The translations under genes and the position numbers were made by a program. A DNA stretch of 64,000 nucleotides from Chelativorans sp. ZYF759 (lineage in GTDB: Bacteria; Pseudomonadota; Alphaproteobacteria; Rhizobiales; Rhizobiaceae): positions 1 to 64,000 of the forward strand of contig NZ_WVVV01000009.1 in the NCBI RefSeq assembly GCF_012911015.1, given 5' to 3'. Within the stretch, counting starts at the first letter, position 1, and each line of letters starts with the position of its first letter. A model generated the notes under the pieces. The model had not been told where the DNA came from. It saw nothing but the letters and a program-made list of their open reading frames with translations, and searched no databases. Shown here one piece after another: positions 45,235 to 53,422 of the stretch.

Positions 45235-45705
45235 ATGGCGATCGACGCCGAATTGGATGCCATCGACTGGAAGATCCTGCGCGAACTGCAAGGCGACGGC
45301 CGCATGACGAATGTCGAGCTGTCCCGGCGCGTCGGCATTTCCGCGCCGCCCTGCCTGCGCCGCGTCAAGCGGCTGGAGGATTCGGGCATCATCAAGGGGT
45401 ACCGGGCGCTGCTCAACACGCCCCAGCTCGGCTTCCCGGTGGTCGCCTTCTGCCTGATCGGCCTGCAGCATCAGTCGGATCAGGAACTCAAGGCCTTCGC
45501 GGAAAAGGCCAAGACGTGGAGCATCGTGCGGCGTGCCTGGATGGTGTCGGGCGAGACCGATTTCCTGCTTCATTGCGTGGCGCGGGACCTCACCACCTTC
45601 CAGACATTCGTCATCGAAGAGCTGACCTCGACGTCCAATGTCGACACGGTCCGCACCGCGCTGACCATCCGCCAGATCAAGGACGAGGGGCTGGCGGATA
45701 TCTGA
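45235..45705 (+). CDS. lrp: Lrp/AsnC-family transcriptional regulator
   Basis: A 156-residue regulator. The winged HTH (about 7-65) has LDAIDWKILRELQGDGRMTNVELSRRVGISAPPCLRRVKRLEDSGII, and the C-terminal RAM domain has GETDFLLHCVARDLTTFQTFV and NVDTVRTALTIRQIK. It senses amino acids and controls metabolism; targets unknown. Located between the O-antigen ligase and the glycosyltransferase cluster. Confidence 0.93.
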   Translation: MAIDAELDAIDWKILRELQGDGRMTNVELSRRVGISAPPCLRRVKRLEDSGIIKGYRALLNTPQLGFPVVAFCLIGLQHQSDQELKAFAEKAKTWSIVRRAWMVSGETDFLLHCVARDLTTFQTFVIEELTSTSNVDTVRTALTIRQIKDEGLADI

Positions 45706-45732
45706 GCGGAGCCGGCGTGTCCGTCCACTCTG

Positions 45733-46509
45733 CTATCGGTAATCGACGACGACCCATTTCTTGTCGCTGGAGATGTCGGCGAGTTTTCGCCTGACGAATC
45801 CCGCCACCCGGCTGGCCGGCCGCTTCACTTCGCGCCACAGCTTGGCCATGCCTTTCGGCTTGGCGGGAGTCCGCTCCTCGTGGAGATCGCTGCCGATGCC
45901 CAGGATCATCGACTGTTCCTTCAGATAGAAATCCTGGGCACATATTGCGGGAACCAGCTGCAATGTCGTCAGCGAACCGGCCCAGGGCAGATCCGGATTG
46001 AAGATGACCTGGTCAACCGGCGCCTCGAGGCGTTCGGTCATCGCCAAGAGCTTCCTCGCCCCCTCGAGGGTAACGACATACCCACCCGCGCCGGCATGCC
46101 GGCTCCTCAGCACGTGCAGCGCTCTCGTTTCGACGGTCGCGGTCGCGGCCTTGTCTATGCGCGCATGGTAGAGCCGGGTCTCCAGTTTGACGATGTCGGC
46201 CCCGGCCGGGATCCAGCCCCCCTGGCGAAGCAGCGAGGTCGCTCCCGGCGTCAAATGCAGGTCGTCTTCGAAAATGGCGGCGTGGGGAAGCGATGCATCG
46301 ACGATGCGTTGCCAGCATTCGCGATGGCTCAGGAAACAACCCGACTCTCCAGGACGAAGCGAGCCCAGGCCCTTCACTTCGTCCGCCGTCAGCAAAGTGC
46401 CATCCACAGCGGAGATGCGTGTGAATTCCAGGCCGAGCCGTTCGAACAGACCGGCCATGCGCTCAAGGCGCTCGGGCCGGCGGTCGAGGTTGATGAGGAA
46501 CAGCTTCAT
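45733..46509 (-). CDS. glycosyltransferase family 25 (LPS biosynthesis)
   Basis: A 258-residue GT25 enzyme: MKLFLINLDRRPERLERM at the N-terminus, GESGCFLSHRECWQRIV and the metal-binding AAIFEDDL (about 91-98), then GAGGYVVTLEGARKLL. GT25 enzymes add galactose or glucose to LPS or lipooligosaccharide core. The C-terminal 60 residues are basic (AKLWREVKRPASRV), likely peripheral membrane contact. Last gene of the minus-strand polysaccharide cluster. Confidence 0.88.
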   Translation of the reverse strand: MKLFLINLDRRPERLERMAGLFERLGLEFTRISAVDGTLLTADEVKGLGSLRPGESGCFLSHRECWQRIVDASLPHAAIFEDDLHLTPGATSLLRQGGWIPAGADIVKLETRLYHARIDKAATATVETRALHVLRSRHAGAGGYVVTLEGARKLLAMTERLEAPVDQVIFNPDLPWAGSLTTLQLVPAICAQDFYLKEQSMILGIGSDLHEERTPAKPKGMAKLWREVKRPASRVAGFVRRKLADISSDKKWVVVDYR

Positions 46510-46564
46510 GGTTCACGCCGCCGAAGGCCACCTCCCACGAGATGGCCCGTGAGGGATGGAATCT

Positions 46565-47929
46565 TCAGATCGGCTTCCAGTTGGGATCGACCTTGGACGC
46601 CTCGGCTTTCCAGAGATCGCCATAGTCGACATCCTGCCAGTCCTTGAACCAGGGGCCGCCATTGGTGAAGTGCACGGCACTCGGCGTGCCTTCGGCCGGC
46701 TTCTCGCTCCAGCCTTCGAGCCAGTTCCAGGCTTCCGGCAGTCCGCCGATCTCCTCGTCCTTGGCCCACTGCATGCGGTGCAGATAGGCGCCCGACTCGC
46801 GGTTGATCAGTTCCGGAGTCAGCTGCCGCGTGGAAGGATGCTCGCAATTGAAGAGCATGAAGGACGACCAGTTCTTGCGCGGATAGTTGGTCTGCACCTT
46901 GCCGTCCATCTTCACCGTCGCCTTGGGCGTGTAGTCGTGCTTGACGCAGATAACCGCCTTGGACGGATCGCGGTACTCCAGCAGCTTGGCCACGTCGTCG
47001 AGGAACAGGAAGTCGCAATCGCAGAACAGGGCCCAGCCCTTGTAGTCCGCCAGCCAGGGCGTGAAGAAGCGCGAATAGGTGAATTCGGTGGAGGCCAGCG
47101 GGTCGACTTCGCGCGTATAGGCGCCCCTCTCGACCAGTTCGTCGAGCTTGATCGGGTGGACGTCGACCGGCACGCTGGCGCGCTCGAGAAGCGTCTTCTT
47201 CGCGACGTCATAGGCGATCGGCTCGCGCGAATCCCATCCGACAAATACGTTCAGCTTCGTTTCCATCATGCCTCCTTGTGCGTGTCTGCGTCTCGTGTCG
47301 TTTTTCGAAGGCCACACGTGGATGCCGCGTTCGGCGATCTTGCGTTCGATCCAGTGGCGTTCGTGGTCCCATGCATGCCGCTGCCAGCCTTGCCAGCTGA
47401 AGCCCGCGATCTCGACGTCCCATTCCTCTGCCGGCAGCTTCTCCAGCGCGTAGCGGATGCCCAGATAGCCGGTGCTCGGAAAGATGCGCTTCGCGAGCGA
47501 CTCCGACGGCGTTAGGCCGAGATCGCGGCAACTTTCCTCGTAGAAGGTCGGGGAAAGCACGGCGACCGTCTTGCCCGCGCCGCCATACATCATCAGTGCC
47601 GCCCACGTCCATTCCGCCCTTCTGCCCCTGAGGCGCGACAGGAAGTTCGGCTTGAGGCCGTATTTCTCCACGGAGGTCGGATGATTGACGAGGAAGACGA
47701 GATCGGCGGCCTGGACGATCGGCGAGGTCGGGTAGTCGGGGTTGTTGAGCCGCCGTGCCATCGGCTTGCCGGTATTGGCCACGAACAGCCAGTCGGTCTT
47801 CGTCCCGCTCATCCCGAACGATGTCTTCGGCTCGTTGAACCTGATCACCAGATCGCTCGAGTTGACGCGTTCGGTCATGTCGGAAAGAAACGGGCCGTTG
47901 CCCACCACGAATAGTCTTTTCTTCGTCAT
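46565..47929 (-). CDS. fused GT29-like (sialyltransferase-like) and DxD glycosyltransferase protein
   Basis: A single 454-residue frame from ATG 47929. Residues about 1-205 resemble GT29-like bacterial glycosyltransferases (LFVVGNGPFLSD, SSDLVIRFNEPKTSFGMSG, FPSTGYLGIRYALEKL). Residues from about 222 form a second domain starting METKLNVFVGWDSREPIAYDVA, with the DxD-type WALFCDCDFLFLDD and HFTNGGPWFKDW. The junction (NDTRRRHAQGG) contains AAGGAGG just before two in-frame ATGs (47269, 47266), so the second domain may also be made alone. The start is 5 bases from the preceding gene's stop. Confidence 0.75.
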   Translation of the reverse strand: MTKKRLFVVGNGPFLSDMTERVNSSDLVIRFNEPKTSFGMSGTKTDWLFVANTGKPMARRLNNPDYPTSPIVQAADLVFLVNHPTSVEKYGLKPNFLSRLRGRRAEWTWAALMMYGGAGKTVAVLSPTFYEESCRDLGLTPSESLAKRIFPSTGYLGIRYALEKLPAEEWDVEIAGFSWQGWQRHAWDHERHWIERKIAERGIHVWPSKNDTRRRHAQGGMMETKLNVFVGWDSREPIAYDVAKKTLLERASVPVDVHPIKLDELVERGAYTREVDPLASTEFTYSRFFTPWLADYKGWALFCDCDFLFLDDVAKLLEYRDPSKAVICVKHDYTPKATVKMDGKVQTNYPRKNWSSFMLFNCEHPSTRQLTPELINRESGAYLHRMQWAKDEEIGGLPEAWNWLEGWSEKPAEGTPSAVHFTNGGPWFKDWQDVDYGDLWKAEASKVDPNWKPI

Positions 47930-47934
47930 GTCTC

Positions 47935-48660
47935 TCAGGCCGTGTGGAATCGGACCGCGAACCGATAGCGCGCCCGAAGGATCTCGCGCGACAGTTTTTC
48001 GGTCAGGGATTTGGGGCCGCGCTTCTGCGCGGTGGTGCCGCCCAGCTCGCCGGCCACCTCGCGAATGGCGATGGGTCTGGTGGTCAGGATGCGTATGCCG
48101 TGTTTCCACTGCATCTGCACCGTGGTGTCGACGGGCCGGTCGAAGACCTCGGTAAAGGAAAGCAGGGATATTGCTGCCTCTCTGCCCACAAGCTGGGCCT
48201 GCATGCCCAGCCCCACGCGGCGGGTGGTCCGCAGGCCGCTTGATCCGGCGCTGGCGACGAGCGGGCCGAGGCCGTCGTCGGCCTTGCGGGGAAAGCGAAC
48301 CACGTCGGCCGGGTTCATGTGCGCAAGGGCAAGGTCCAGCGTCGGGCCGAACTCGGCCGTCTCCACGTCGACATCGTCCTCGACCACGAAGCCGGCGTCG
48401 AGCCCGCGCTCTACGATCTCGCGCCATGCCTTGCGGTGGCTCAGGAAACAGGCGATCTCGCCGCGCCCGAGCGCGAAGGGATAGCGCGGCCGGTGCAGCT
48501 GGCGGACATAATGGCTGGCGATTGCCGCATCGCCGAGTTCCATCCCGTCGACGGCTTCCACTACCGACACCTCCATCGGCAGGGCCGCCGCCAGCTTGCT
48601 GACCTGGGGCTTGCGTGCGGTGGCACGCGGCAGATGAATGATGAACGCTTCGACCTTCAC
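47935..48660 (-). CDS. glycosyltransferase family 25-type protein
   Basis: A 241-residue protein from GTG 48660: VKVEAFIIHLPRATARKPQV, RGEIACFLSHRKAWREIVE and the acidic VVEDDVDVE, the GT25 pattern shared with the gene at 45733. The frame is open for about 110 residues upstream, but that part is Arg/Pro-rich and unlike protein. No good ribosome site is seen at the GTG, so the start is uncertain. Likely adds a sugar in LPS or capsule synthesis. Confidence 0.78.
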   Translation of the reverse strand: MKVEAFIIHLPRATARKPQVSKLAAALPMEVSVVEAVDGMELGDAAIASHYVRQLHRPRYPFALGRGEIACFLSHRKAWREIVERGLDAGFVVEDDVDVETAEFGPTLDLALAHMNPADVVRFPRKADDGLGPLVASAGSSGLRTTRRVGLGMQAQLVGREAAISLLSFTEVFDRPVDTTVQMQWKHGIRILTTRPIAIREVAGELGGTTAQKRGPKSLTEKLSREILRARYRFAVRFHTA

Positions 48661-48913
48661 GATCCGACCGTTTTTGGAGCTCTTCTGAAGCCGGCGTCCG
48701 GGGGCCGGCGCACGGGCAGAGGGCCTTGCAACGGTAAGGTGCCGACCTGCTTGGTCGACTTGTCTCGTTCCGTCCGGCTGGGTCCAGGCGTGTGCCGGGT
48801 GGACTCTGCCAGAGGCCCGGCGTCGATGGCAAGGCCGAAAGGGAAGGGAGCGTCCGGGCGGGCGCGGGCCGGTTTGCCCGCCATCGTCGAGCATTCGATG
48901 CGGCGTAAGTCGC

Positions 48914-50029
48914 TCATCGATCCGCTCCCGCCCAGAGGCGCTCATAGATGGCGGCAAGTCCGTCCGCCTCGCGGCGCAAGGGAAAATGTTCGGCGACACG
49001 GGCGATTCCCGCCTTGCCCTGCTCGACCGTGGCCTGCGGATCGGCCAGATAGGGACGGATGGCTTCTCTCAGCGCATCGCCGTCGCCGGCGGGCACCACG
49101 GTGCCTGTCTCTCCCTCGGCGATGAGTTCGCGATAGGCGCCGGCGTCGCTCGCCACCACCGCGGCACCCGATGCCATGGCTTCCAGCGGCGTCAGGCCGA
49201 ATCCCTCGTTGCGCGACGGCGCGACGTAGAGCGAGACGCGGCGGTACCAGACTCGGATGTCTTCCACCTCGCCCAGGAACAGGATCCGATCCTCCAGTCC
49301 CGCCCGCCGGACCTTGTCCTCCAGACCGGCCGCGAAGTCGGCGTGCGGCCCGGTGGTGCGCCCGGTGATGATCGCCGTCCAGTCCGGATGGTCCGGCAAT
49401 AGCGCGATCATGGCGTCGACGAACAGGTCCGTGCCTTTCTGGTGCCGGATGCGCCCGAAGCATCCGATCGCATGGCGCCCCGCCAGTCCCGATGCCGCGA
49501 ATTCATCCTGCGGCTCGCGCGGCGGGTGGAACCGGTCGGTGTCGATGCCGTGCATGACGACCGTGTGCGGGACCTCCAGAAAGGAGCCCGAGAGACGGCT
49601 GGTCGCCACCACGGCATCCACGCGGCGGATCAGCCATTTCGTGAACGGCTTGTGATGACGCTGCGCGGCAGAGGTGAAGACGAGCCGAAGCGGCATGCGC
49701 AGGATGTCGCGCATCACCAGGCCGGCAATCATCTCGATGTTGCGCCTGGCGTGCCAGATGCGAAACGGCCGCGCGGTCGGGCGCCGGTAGAGCTGCAACA
49801 GCTGGCGCCAACGCAGGGCGGGCAGGGAGGCGGGAAGCCCCGGCCCCAGCGTGGCGATGCCGAGGCTCGTGGCCTGTTCGGGCACGAGCTGGACGATGGT
49901 GCTCGTGACGCCGGAAAGGCGGCGCTTGAAATTGGGTGCGATCACCTCGACGCGCGCCGGATCGACGGCCGGTCTGGCGGTCTCGACGGACGGAGCACCC
50001 CTTGGCCGGGCTTGCGCCTCGTCCGCCAC
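48914..50029 (-). CDS. lpcC: glycosyltransferase family 4, LPS core mannosyltransferase LpcC-like
   Basis: A 371-residue GT4 (GT-B) enzyme. N-terminal VIAPNFKRRLSGVTSTIVQLVPEQ, FTSAAQRHHKPFTKWLIRRVDAVVATS, and the nucleotide-sugar domain with GCFGRIRHQKGTDLFVDAM and the EGFGLTPLEAMASGAAVV motif (the E-x7-E pattern). Rhizobial LpcC, the first core mannosyltransferase acting on Kdo, has this start and this position next to greA. The lpcC name rests on that resemblance. 5 bases after greA. Confidence 0.85.
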   Translation of the reverse strand: MADEAQARPRGAPSVETARPAVDPARVEVIAPNFKRRLSGVTSTIVQLVPEQATSLGIATLGPGLPASLPALRWRQLLQLYRRPTARPFRIWHARRNIEMIAGLVMRDILRMPLRLVFTSAAQRHHKPFTKWLIRRVDAVVATSRLSGSFLEVPHTVVMHGIDTDRFHPPREPQDEFAASGLAGRHAIGCFGRIRHQKGTDLFVDAMIALLPDHPDWTAIITGRTTGPHADFAAGLEDKVRRAGLEDRILFLGEVEDIRVWYRRVSLYVAPSRNEGFGLTPLEAMASGAAVVASDAGAYRELIAEGETGTVVPAGDGDALREAIRPYLADPQATVEQGKAGIARVAEHFPLRREADGLAAIYERLWAGADR

Positions 50030-50034
50030 CCGGA

Positions 50035-50508
50035 TCAGGCCCAGCTCACCTTGACCACCTCGTAGCCGCGCGCGCCGCCCGGTGCGTTGACCTCGATCTC
50101 GTCACCGACCTGCTTGCCGATGAGCGCGCGCGCGATCGGCGAGGAGATCGAGATGCGCCCCGACTTCACGTCGGCTTCCTGGTCGCCCACGATCTGGTAG
50201 GTCTTCTCTTCCTCGGTGTCCTCGTCGACCAGGACCACGGTCGCGCCGAACTTGATGGTCTCGCCCGACAGCTTGGTCACGTCGATGACGTCGGCGCGCG
50301 CGACGAAGTCCTCGAGTTCCTGCACGCGCCCTTCGTTCAGCGCCTGCGCTTCCTTGGCGGCGTGGTACTCGGCGTTTTCCGAAAGATCGCCATGCGCACG
50401 CGCTTCCGAGATCGCGTCGATGATGCGCGGGCGCTCCTCCTGCTGGCGCCAGCGGAGTTCCTCCTTCAGCGCTTCGTAGCCGGAGACGGTCATCGGGACC
50501 TTGTTCAT
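50035..50508 (-). CDS. greA: transcription elongation factor GreA
   Basis: Rescues backtracked RNA polymerase by stimulating transcript cleavage. The 157-residue product has the N-terminal coiled coil ([46 protein letters not shown]), with the DLSENAEY tip holding the catalytic acids, and the FKBP-like C-terminal domain ([27 protein letters not shown]). A possible attenuator lies in its leader. Confidence 0.97.
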   Translation of the reverse strand: MNKVPMTVSGYEALKEELRWRQQEERPRIIDAISEARAHGDLSENAEYHAAKEAQALNEGRVQELEDFVARADVIDVTKLSGETIKFGATVVLVDEDTEEEKTYQIVGDQEADVKSGRISISSPIARALIGKQVGDEIEVNAPGGARGYEVVKVSWA

Positions 50509-50560
50509 TTCACACCCTCAAACGTTGAACGTGGCGCTGGCCCTTTACGGGCATGTCGAC

Positions 50561-50600
50561 AAAAAAATAAACGGTCCGGAAGCCCTGGCCAACGAACCGT
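50561..50600 (-). terminator. intrinsic terminator in the greA leader region
   Basis: On the minus strand ACGGTTCG (50600-50593) and CGGACCGT (50578-50571) form an 8-bp stem with one G-T pair, followed by TTATTTTTTT (50570-50561). It lies about 50 bases before the greA start codon and could end the upstream DUF486 message or attenuate greA itself. Confidence 0.65.
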
Positions 50601-50620
50601 CCAATCCTCTTCGCGCTCCA

Positions 50621-50649
50621 ATATAGATATGGGTGCGCGATTTTACACC
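50621..50649 (-). promoter_or_regulatory. possible greA promoter
   Basis: A perfect CTATAT -10 box (50626-50621) lies on the minus strand; the -35 region 17 bases upstream (GGTGTA) is poor. A start near 50614 would place the terminator hairpin inside a greA leader of about 106 bases. Confidence 0.35.
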
Positions 50650-50696
50650 TGCTTTTTTCCTGCCCTGCAGTGAACGGGCAGGTTGGATCGGACGAC

Positions 50697-51047
50697 TCAG
50701 CCCCGGAACACGAGTGCCGCGCCGGCCACGATTAATGCAAAACCGGCAAGGTGGTTCCAGCTCAACGCCTCCTTCAGGTAGACGACCGAGAAGATCGCGA
50801 AGACGGTCAGCGTGATGACTTCCTGGATGGTCTTCAATTCGGCGGCCGAATAGACCTGATGGCCGATCCGGTTGGCGGGAACCGCCATCCAGTATTCGAA
50901 AAACGCGATGCCCCAGCTCAGGAGCACGACGGTGGCCAGCGGCGCCGTCTTGAACTTGAGATGGCCATACCAGGCGAGCGTCATGAAGACGTTCGAACCG
51001 ATCAGGAGCAGGATCGGCAGGACCTTCGGCGACAGGATCAGCGACAT
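50697..51047 (-). CDS. DMT-family / DUF486 small membrane protein
   Basis: A 116-residue protein with four predicted membrane helices, typical of DUF486: LPILLLIGSNVFMTLAWYGHL, ATVVLLSWGIAFFEYWMAVPANRIGHQ, the hallmark YSAAELKTIQEVITLTVFAIFSVVYLKE, and LAGFALIVAGAALVF. Function unknown, possibly a small transporter half. Start taken at MSLILSPK (51047); the open frame is longer upstream without homology. Confidence 0.88.
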   Translation of the reverse strand: MSLILSPKVLPILLLIGSNVFMTLAWYGHLKFKTAPLATVVLLSWGIAFFEYWMAVPANRIGHQVYSAAELKTIQEVITLTVFAIFSVVYLKEALSWNHLAGFALIVAGAALVFRG

Positions 51048-51201
51048 GGAGGGTGTTCCGGCGGGCGTTGCGCCATTAGAGCCGGTCGCGGTCTCCTGGC
51101 AACAGGGATATTGGGCGCGCTCTGCAACCATCCGGTTTTCCTTGCCGCTGGCCCGATTTGGATGGATGATCGGTCCTGTCTCCAGAAGGGGTGCCGCCGC
51201 C

Positions 51202-51627
51202 ATGAAGAAGGCCGTTGAACAGGAATGGGCGCTGACGATCGCGCCCGACACCGTGCGACACTTCATCCTCAAGGCGCGGGCGGTGAGTGCGGCGGTCAAC
51301 GAGGATTATGACAGCGGGCACGAGCACGAGGTCGAACTCGACGACCAGGCCCGCGACACCCATGCCCATGATGGTCTGGCCGAGGAGGAATCGGAGGACC
51401 TGACCGCCATCGAGCTGCGCGAGCTGATCGGCGATCTCAATGTCGATGAGGCGGCCGAACTGGTCGCTCTGGCGTGGCTCGGACGCGGCGACTATGAGGC
51501 CGGCGAATGGGAAACCGCCGTCACCGAGGCGAAGGCCAGGGGCAACAAGCGCACGGCGCAGTATCTCATGGGCATGCCCATGCTCAGCGACTGGCTCGAG
51601 GAAGGGCTGGAGGCGCTCGGCGCCTGA
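51202..51627 (+). CDS. DUF3775 domain protein
   Basis: A 141-residue cytoplasmic protein with the DUF3775 core ELRELIGDLNVDEAAELVALAWLGRGDYEAGEW (about 73-105), preceded by a acidic segment (DYDSGHEHEVELDD). Found in many alphaproteobacteria; function unknown. Start at MKKAVEQEW; divergent from the DUF486 gene. Confidence 0.82.
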   Translation: MKKAVEQEWALTIAPDTVRHFILKARAVSAAVNEDYDSGHEHEVELDDQARDTHAHDGLAEEESEDLTAIELRELIGDLNVDEAAELVALAWLGRGDYEAGEWETAVTEAKARGNKRTAQYLMGMPMLSDWLEEGLEALGA

Positions 51628-51694
51628 CAGCCGTTAACGAGACTTGATCGCCGGCTTGCTGTCATTCTGCCTCTGGTCGCCGCAGATTGACGTC

Positions 51695-52429
51695 ATGGGC
51701 AGTCCTTCCGCGCGCATCTTTCTGATTCTGTCGGCTATTTTCCTCGGCGTTCTATCTGTCCAGGCAGAGGCTTGGGCCGATATCGAGGTTGCAGGCGCGC
51801 AGATGCCGCACCCACCGATACCCCTGCCGCGCCCGCGGGAAGGGGCCCGGCCCCCCGCGGATGCCGGACCTGCATCCCACATGCCCCGCGCGGAACGTCA
51901 ATGCCGCGCCGCGCTTGCCCGCGCGGGCGCCAGCTTTGCCGAGGCGCCGCCCGTCCATGAGCCCGAGGACGGGTGCCGCATGGACCATCCCGTCCTGCTC
52001 AGCGATCTGGGCGATGGCGTCGCGCTCGAGCCGCCCGCCTTGCTGACCTGCCCCATGGCGGAGGCCACGGCGCGCTTCATGCGCGAGGAGGTCCGGCCGG
52101 CCGCCGAGCGCCATCTCGAGACGTCGCCCGACACGCTTGTTCAGGTCTCGGCCTATGTCTGCCGGAGCCGGCACGGGTCGGAAACGATCTCGGAACACGC
52201 ATCGGGCAATGCGCTCGACTGGGGCGCCATCCGTTTCGAAGACGGCACCGCGCTCGACATTCGCGAATATGGCGCCGATGAAGCGGCCGAACGCGACTTC
52301 TTCGCGGCGATCCGCGAGGCCGCCTGCGGTCCGTTCGCGACGGTGCTGGGGCCGGGTACGGACGAGGCCCATGCCGACCATTTCCACTTCGACCTGGCCG
52401 AGCGCAATGGCGGCGCCTATTGCCGCTGA
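51695..52429 (+). CDS. extensin-like family protein (copy 1)
   Basis: A 244-residue exported protein of the extensin-like C-terminal family. Signal peptide (1-29, ILSAIFLGVLSVQAEAWA), Pro-rich linker (PHPPIPLPRPREGARP), then the domain with CRAALARAGASFAEAPPV, CRMDHPVLLSDLG, CPMAEATARFM, EHASGNALDWGAIRF and HADHFHFDL. The H...D and HxDxFHxD arrangement resembles LAS-type metallopeptidases acting on peptidoglycan, suggesting a cell-wall peptidase; that is inference. A second homologous copy follows. Confidence 0.88.
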   Translation: MGSPSARIFLILSAIFLGVLSVQAEAWADIEVAGAQMPHPPIPLPRPREGARPPADAGPASHMPRAERQCRAALARAGASFAEAPPVHEPEDGCRMDHPVLLSDLGDGVALEPPALLTCPMAEATARFMREEVRPAAERHLETSPDTLVQVSAYVCRSRHGSETISEHASGNALDWGAIRFEDGTALDIREYGADEAAERDFFAAIREAACGPFATVLGPGTDEAHADHFHFDLAERNGGAYCR

Positions 52430-52517
52430 GCGGGGACGCGGGCGAAGGTAAACGGCACGATGAGATTTCCTTTACAATTTTAATCCATGCTGTCCGTCCC
52501 TGGGACAGGTTTGCTCG

Positions 52518-53342
52518 ATGGCTTTTGTATTGCGTGCCATTCGGCGGCTGGCTGCCGCCCTTCGAGGTCATTTTGCGCGCACGGCGTCCTGCCTGGCGGT
52601 GTTGACGCTGACGGCGATCTCCATCTCGTCCTGCACGGCAACGAGTGTGCTGACGCCGCAGCCGCGCGCCGAAGTCGGCGGTCAACCCTCGACATTGGCC
52701 CGCAACGCGCGGGGGCTGCAGCGGCTCATTCCGTCCAATCCGTTCATGGCAGGCTACCCGCGTGTCGATTTCTCGTCGCGTTCGTCGGGCGCGGCCATGC
52801 CGGCTGCCGAGGTCGAATGCCGCCAGCGCTTGCGCCGCCTCGGTGTCACCTGGCGCGATCTGGCGCCGATCAATGATGGCGGCTCGTGCCGGATCGACTA
52901 TCCCGTGCAGGTGACCAGCCTGGCCGGCAGCGTCGAGATGAAGCCGGCGGCCACGCTCAGCTGCGAGATGGCGGCGACCTTTGCCGAATGGACCCGCAAC
53001 GAGTTGCAGTCTGCGGCGCGCTGGCGCTATTTCTCCGGCGTGCGCACGATCAACCAGGGGTCGAGCTATTCCTGCCGTCGCATCGCGGGCAGCTCGACGC
53101 CGTCCCAGCACTCGCGCGGCAACGCGCTCGACGTGATGAGTTTCACGCTGCGCAACGGCCGCGACATCGATGTGGCCAAGCCCGGCTGGTTCGCCTTCCG
53201 CGAACGCGGTCTGCTCAACAATGTGCGCTCGGGCGGCTGCAACTATTTCTCGACCGTGCTCGGACCCGGCTACAACGCCGCCCATGCCGACCATTTCCAT
53301 TTCGACATCCAGGACCGCAACGGCCGGGTCGCCTGCCGCTGA
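52518..53342 (+). CDS. extensin-like family protein (copy 2)
   Basis: A 274-residue paralogue of the preceding gene with the same cysteine pattern and motifs (CRQRLRRLGVTWRDLAP, CRIDYPVQVTSLAG, CEMAATFAEWTRNEL, QHSRGNALDVMSF, HADHFHFDIQD). The N-terminus has a hydrophobic segment ending SISSCTAT, with Cys near residue 39 as a possible lipoprotein site, so it may be anchored rather than free. 88 bases after copy 1 on the same strand. Confidence 0.88.
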   Translation: MAFVLRAIRRLAAALRGHFARTASCLAVLTLTAISISSCTATSVLTPQPRAEVGGQPSTLARNARGLQRLIPSNPFMAGYPRVDFSSRSSGAAMPAAEVECRQRLRRLGVTWRDLAPINDGGSCRIDYPVQVTSLAGSVEMKPAATLSCEMAATFAEWTRNELQSAARWRYFSGVRTINQGSSYSCRRIAGSSTPSQHSRGNALDVMSFTLRNGRDIDVAKPGWFAFRERGLLNNVRSGGCNYFSTVLGPGYNAAHADHFHFDIQDRNGRVACR

Positions 53343-53422
53343 GGCGGCGCGGCGTTGAAGTGGCGGGGGGTGGCCGTTAAGGATGCCACTCTTCTTGCCG
53401 CGAGGCGCCGGGATCCTTTCGC

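Noticed and set aside
48657-48917. 86-codon minus-strand frame overlapping the GT4 stop by ATGA
   Set aside because: The ATGA overlap is attractive, but the product is Pro/Arg-rich with no helix or strand pattern, and no family is recognised.
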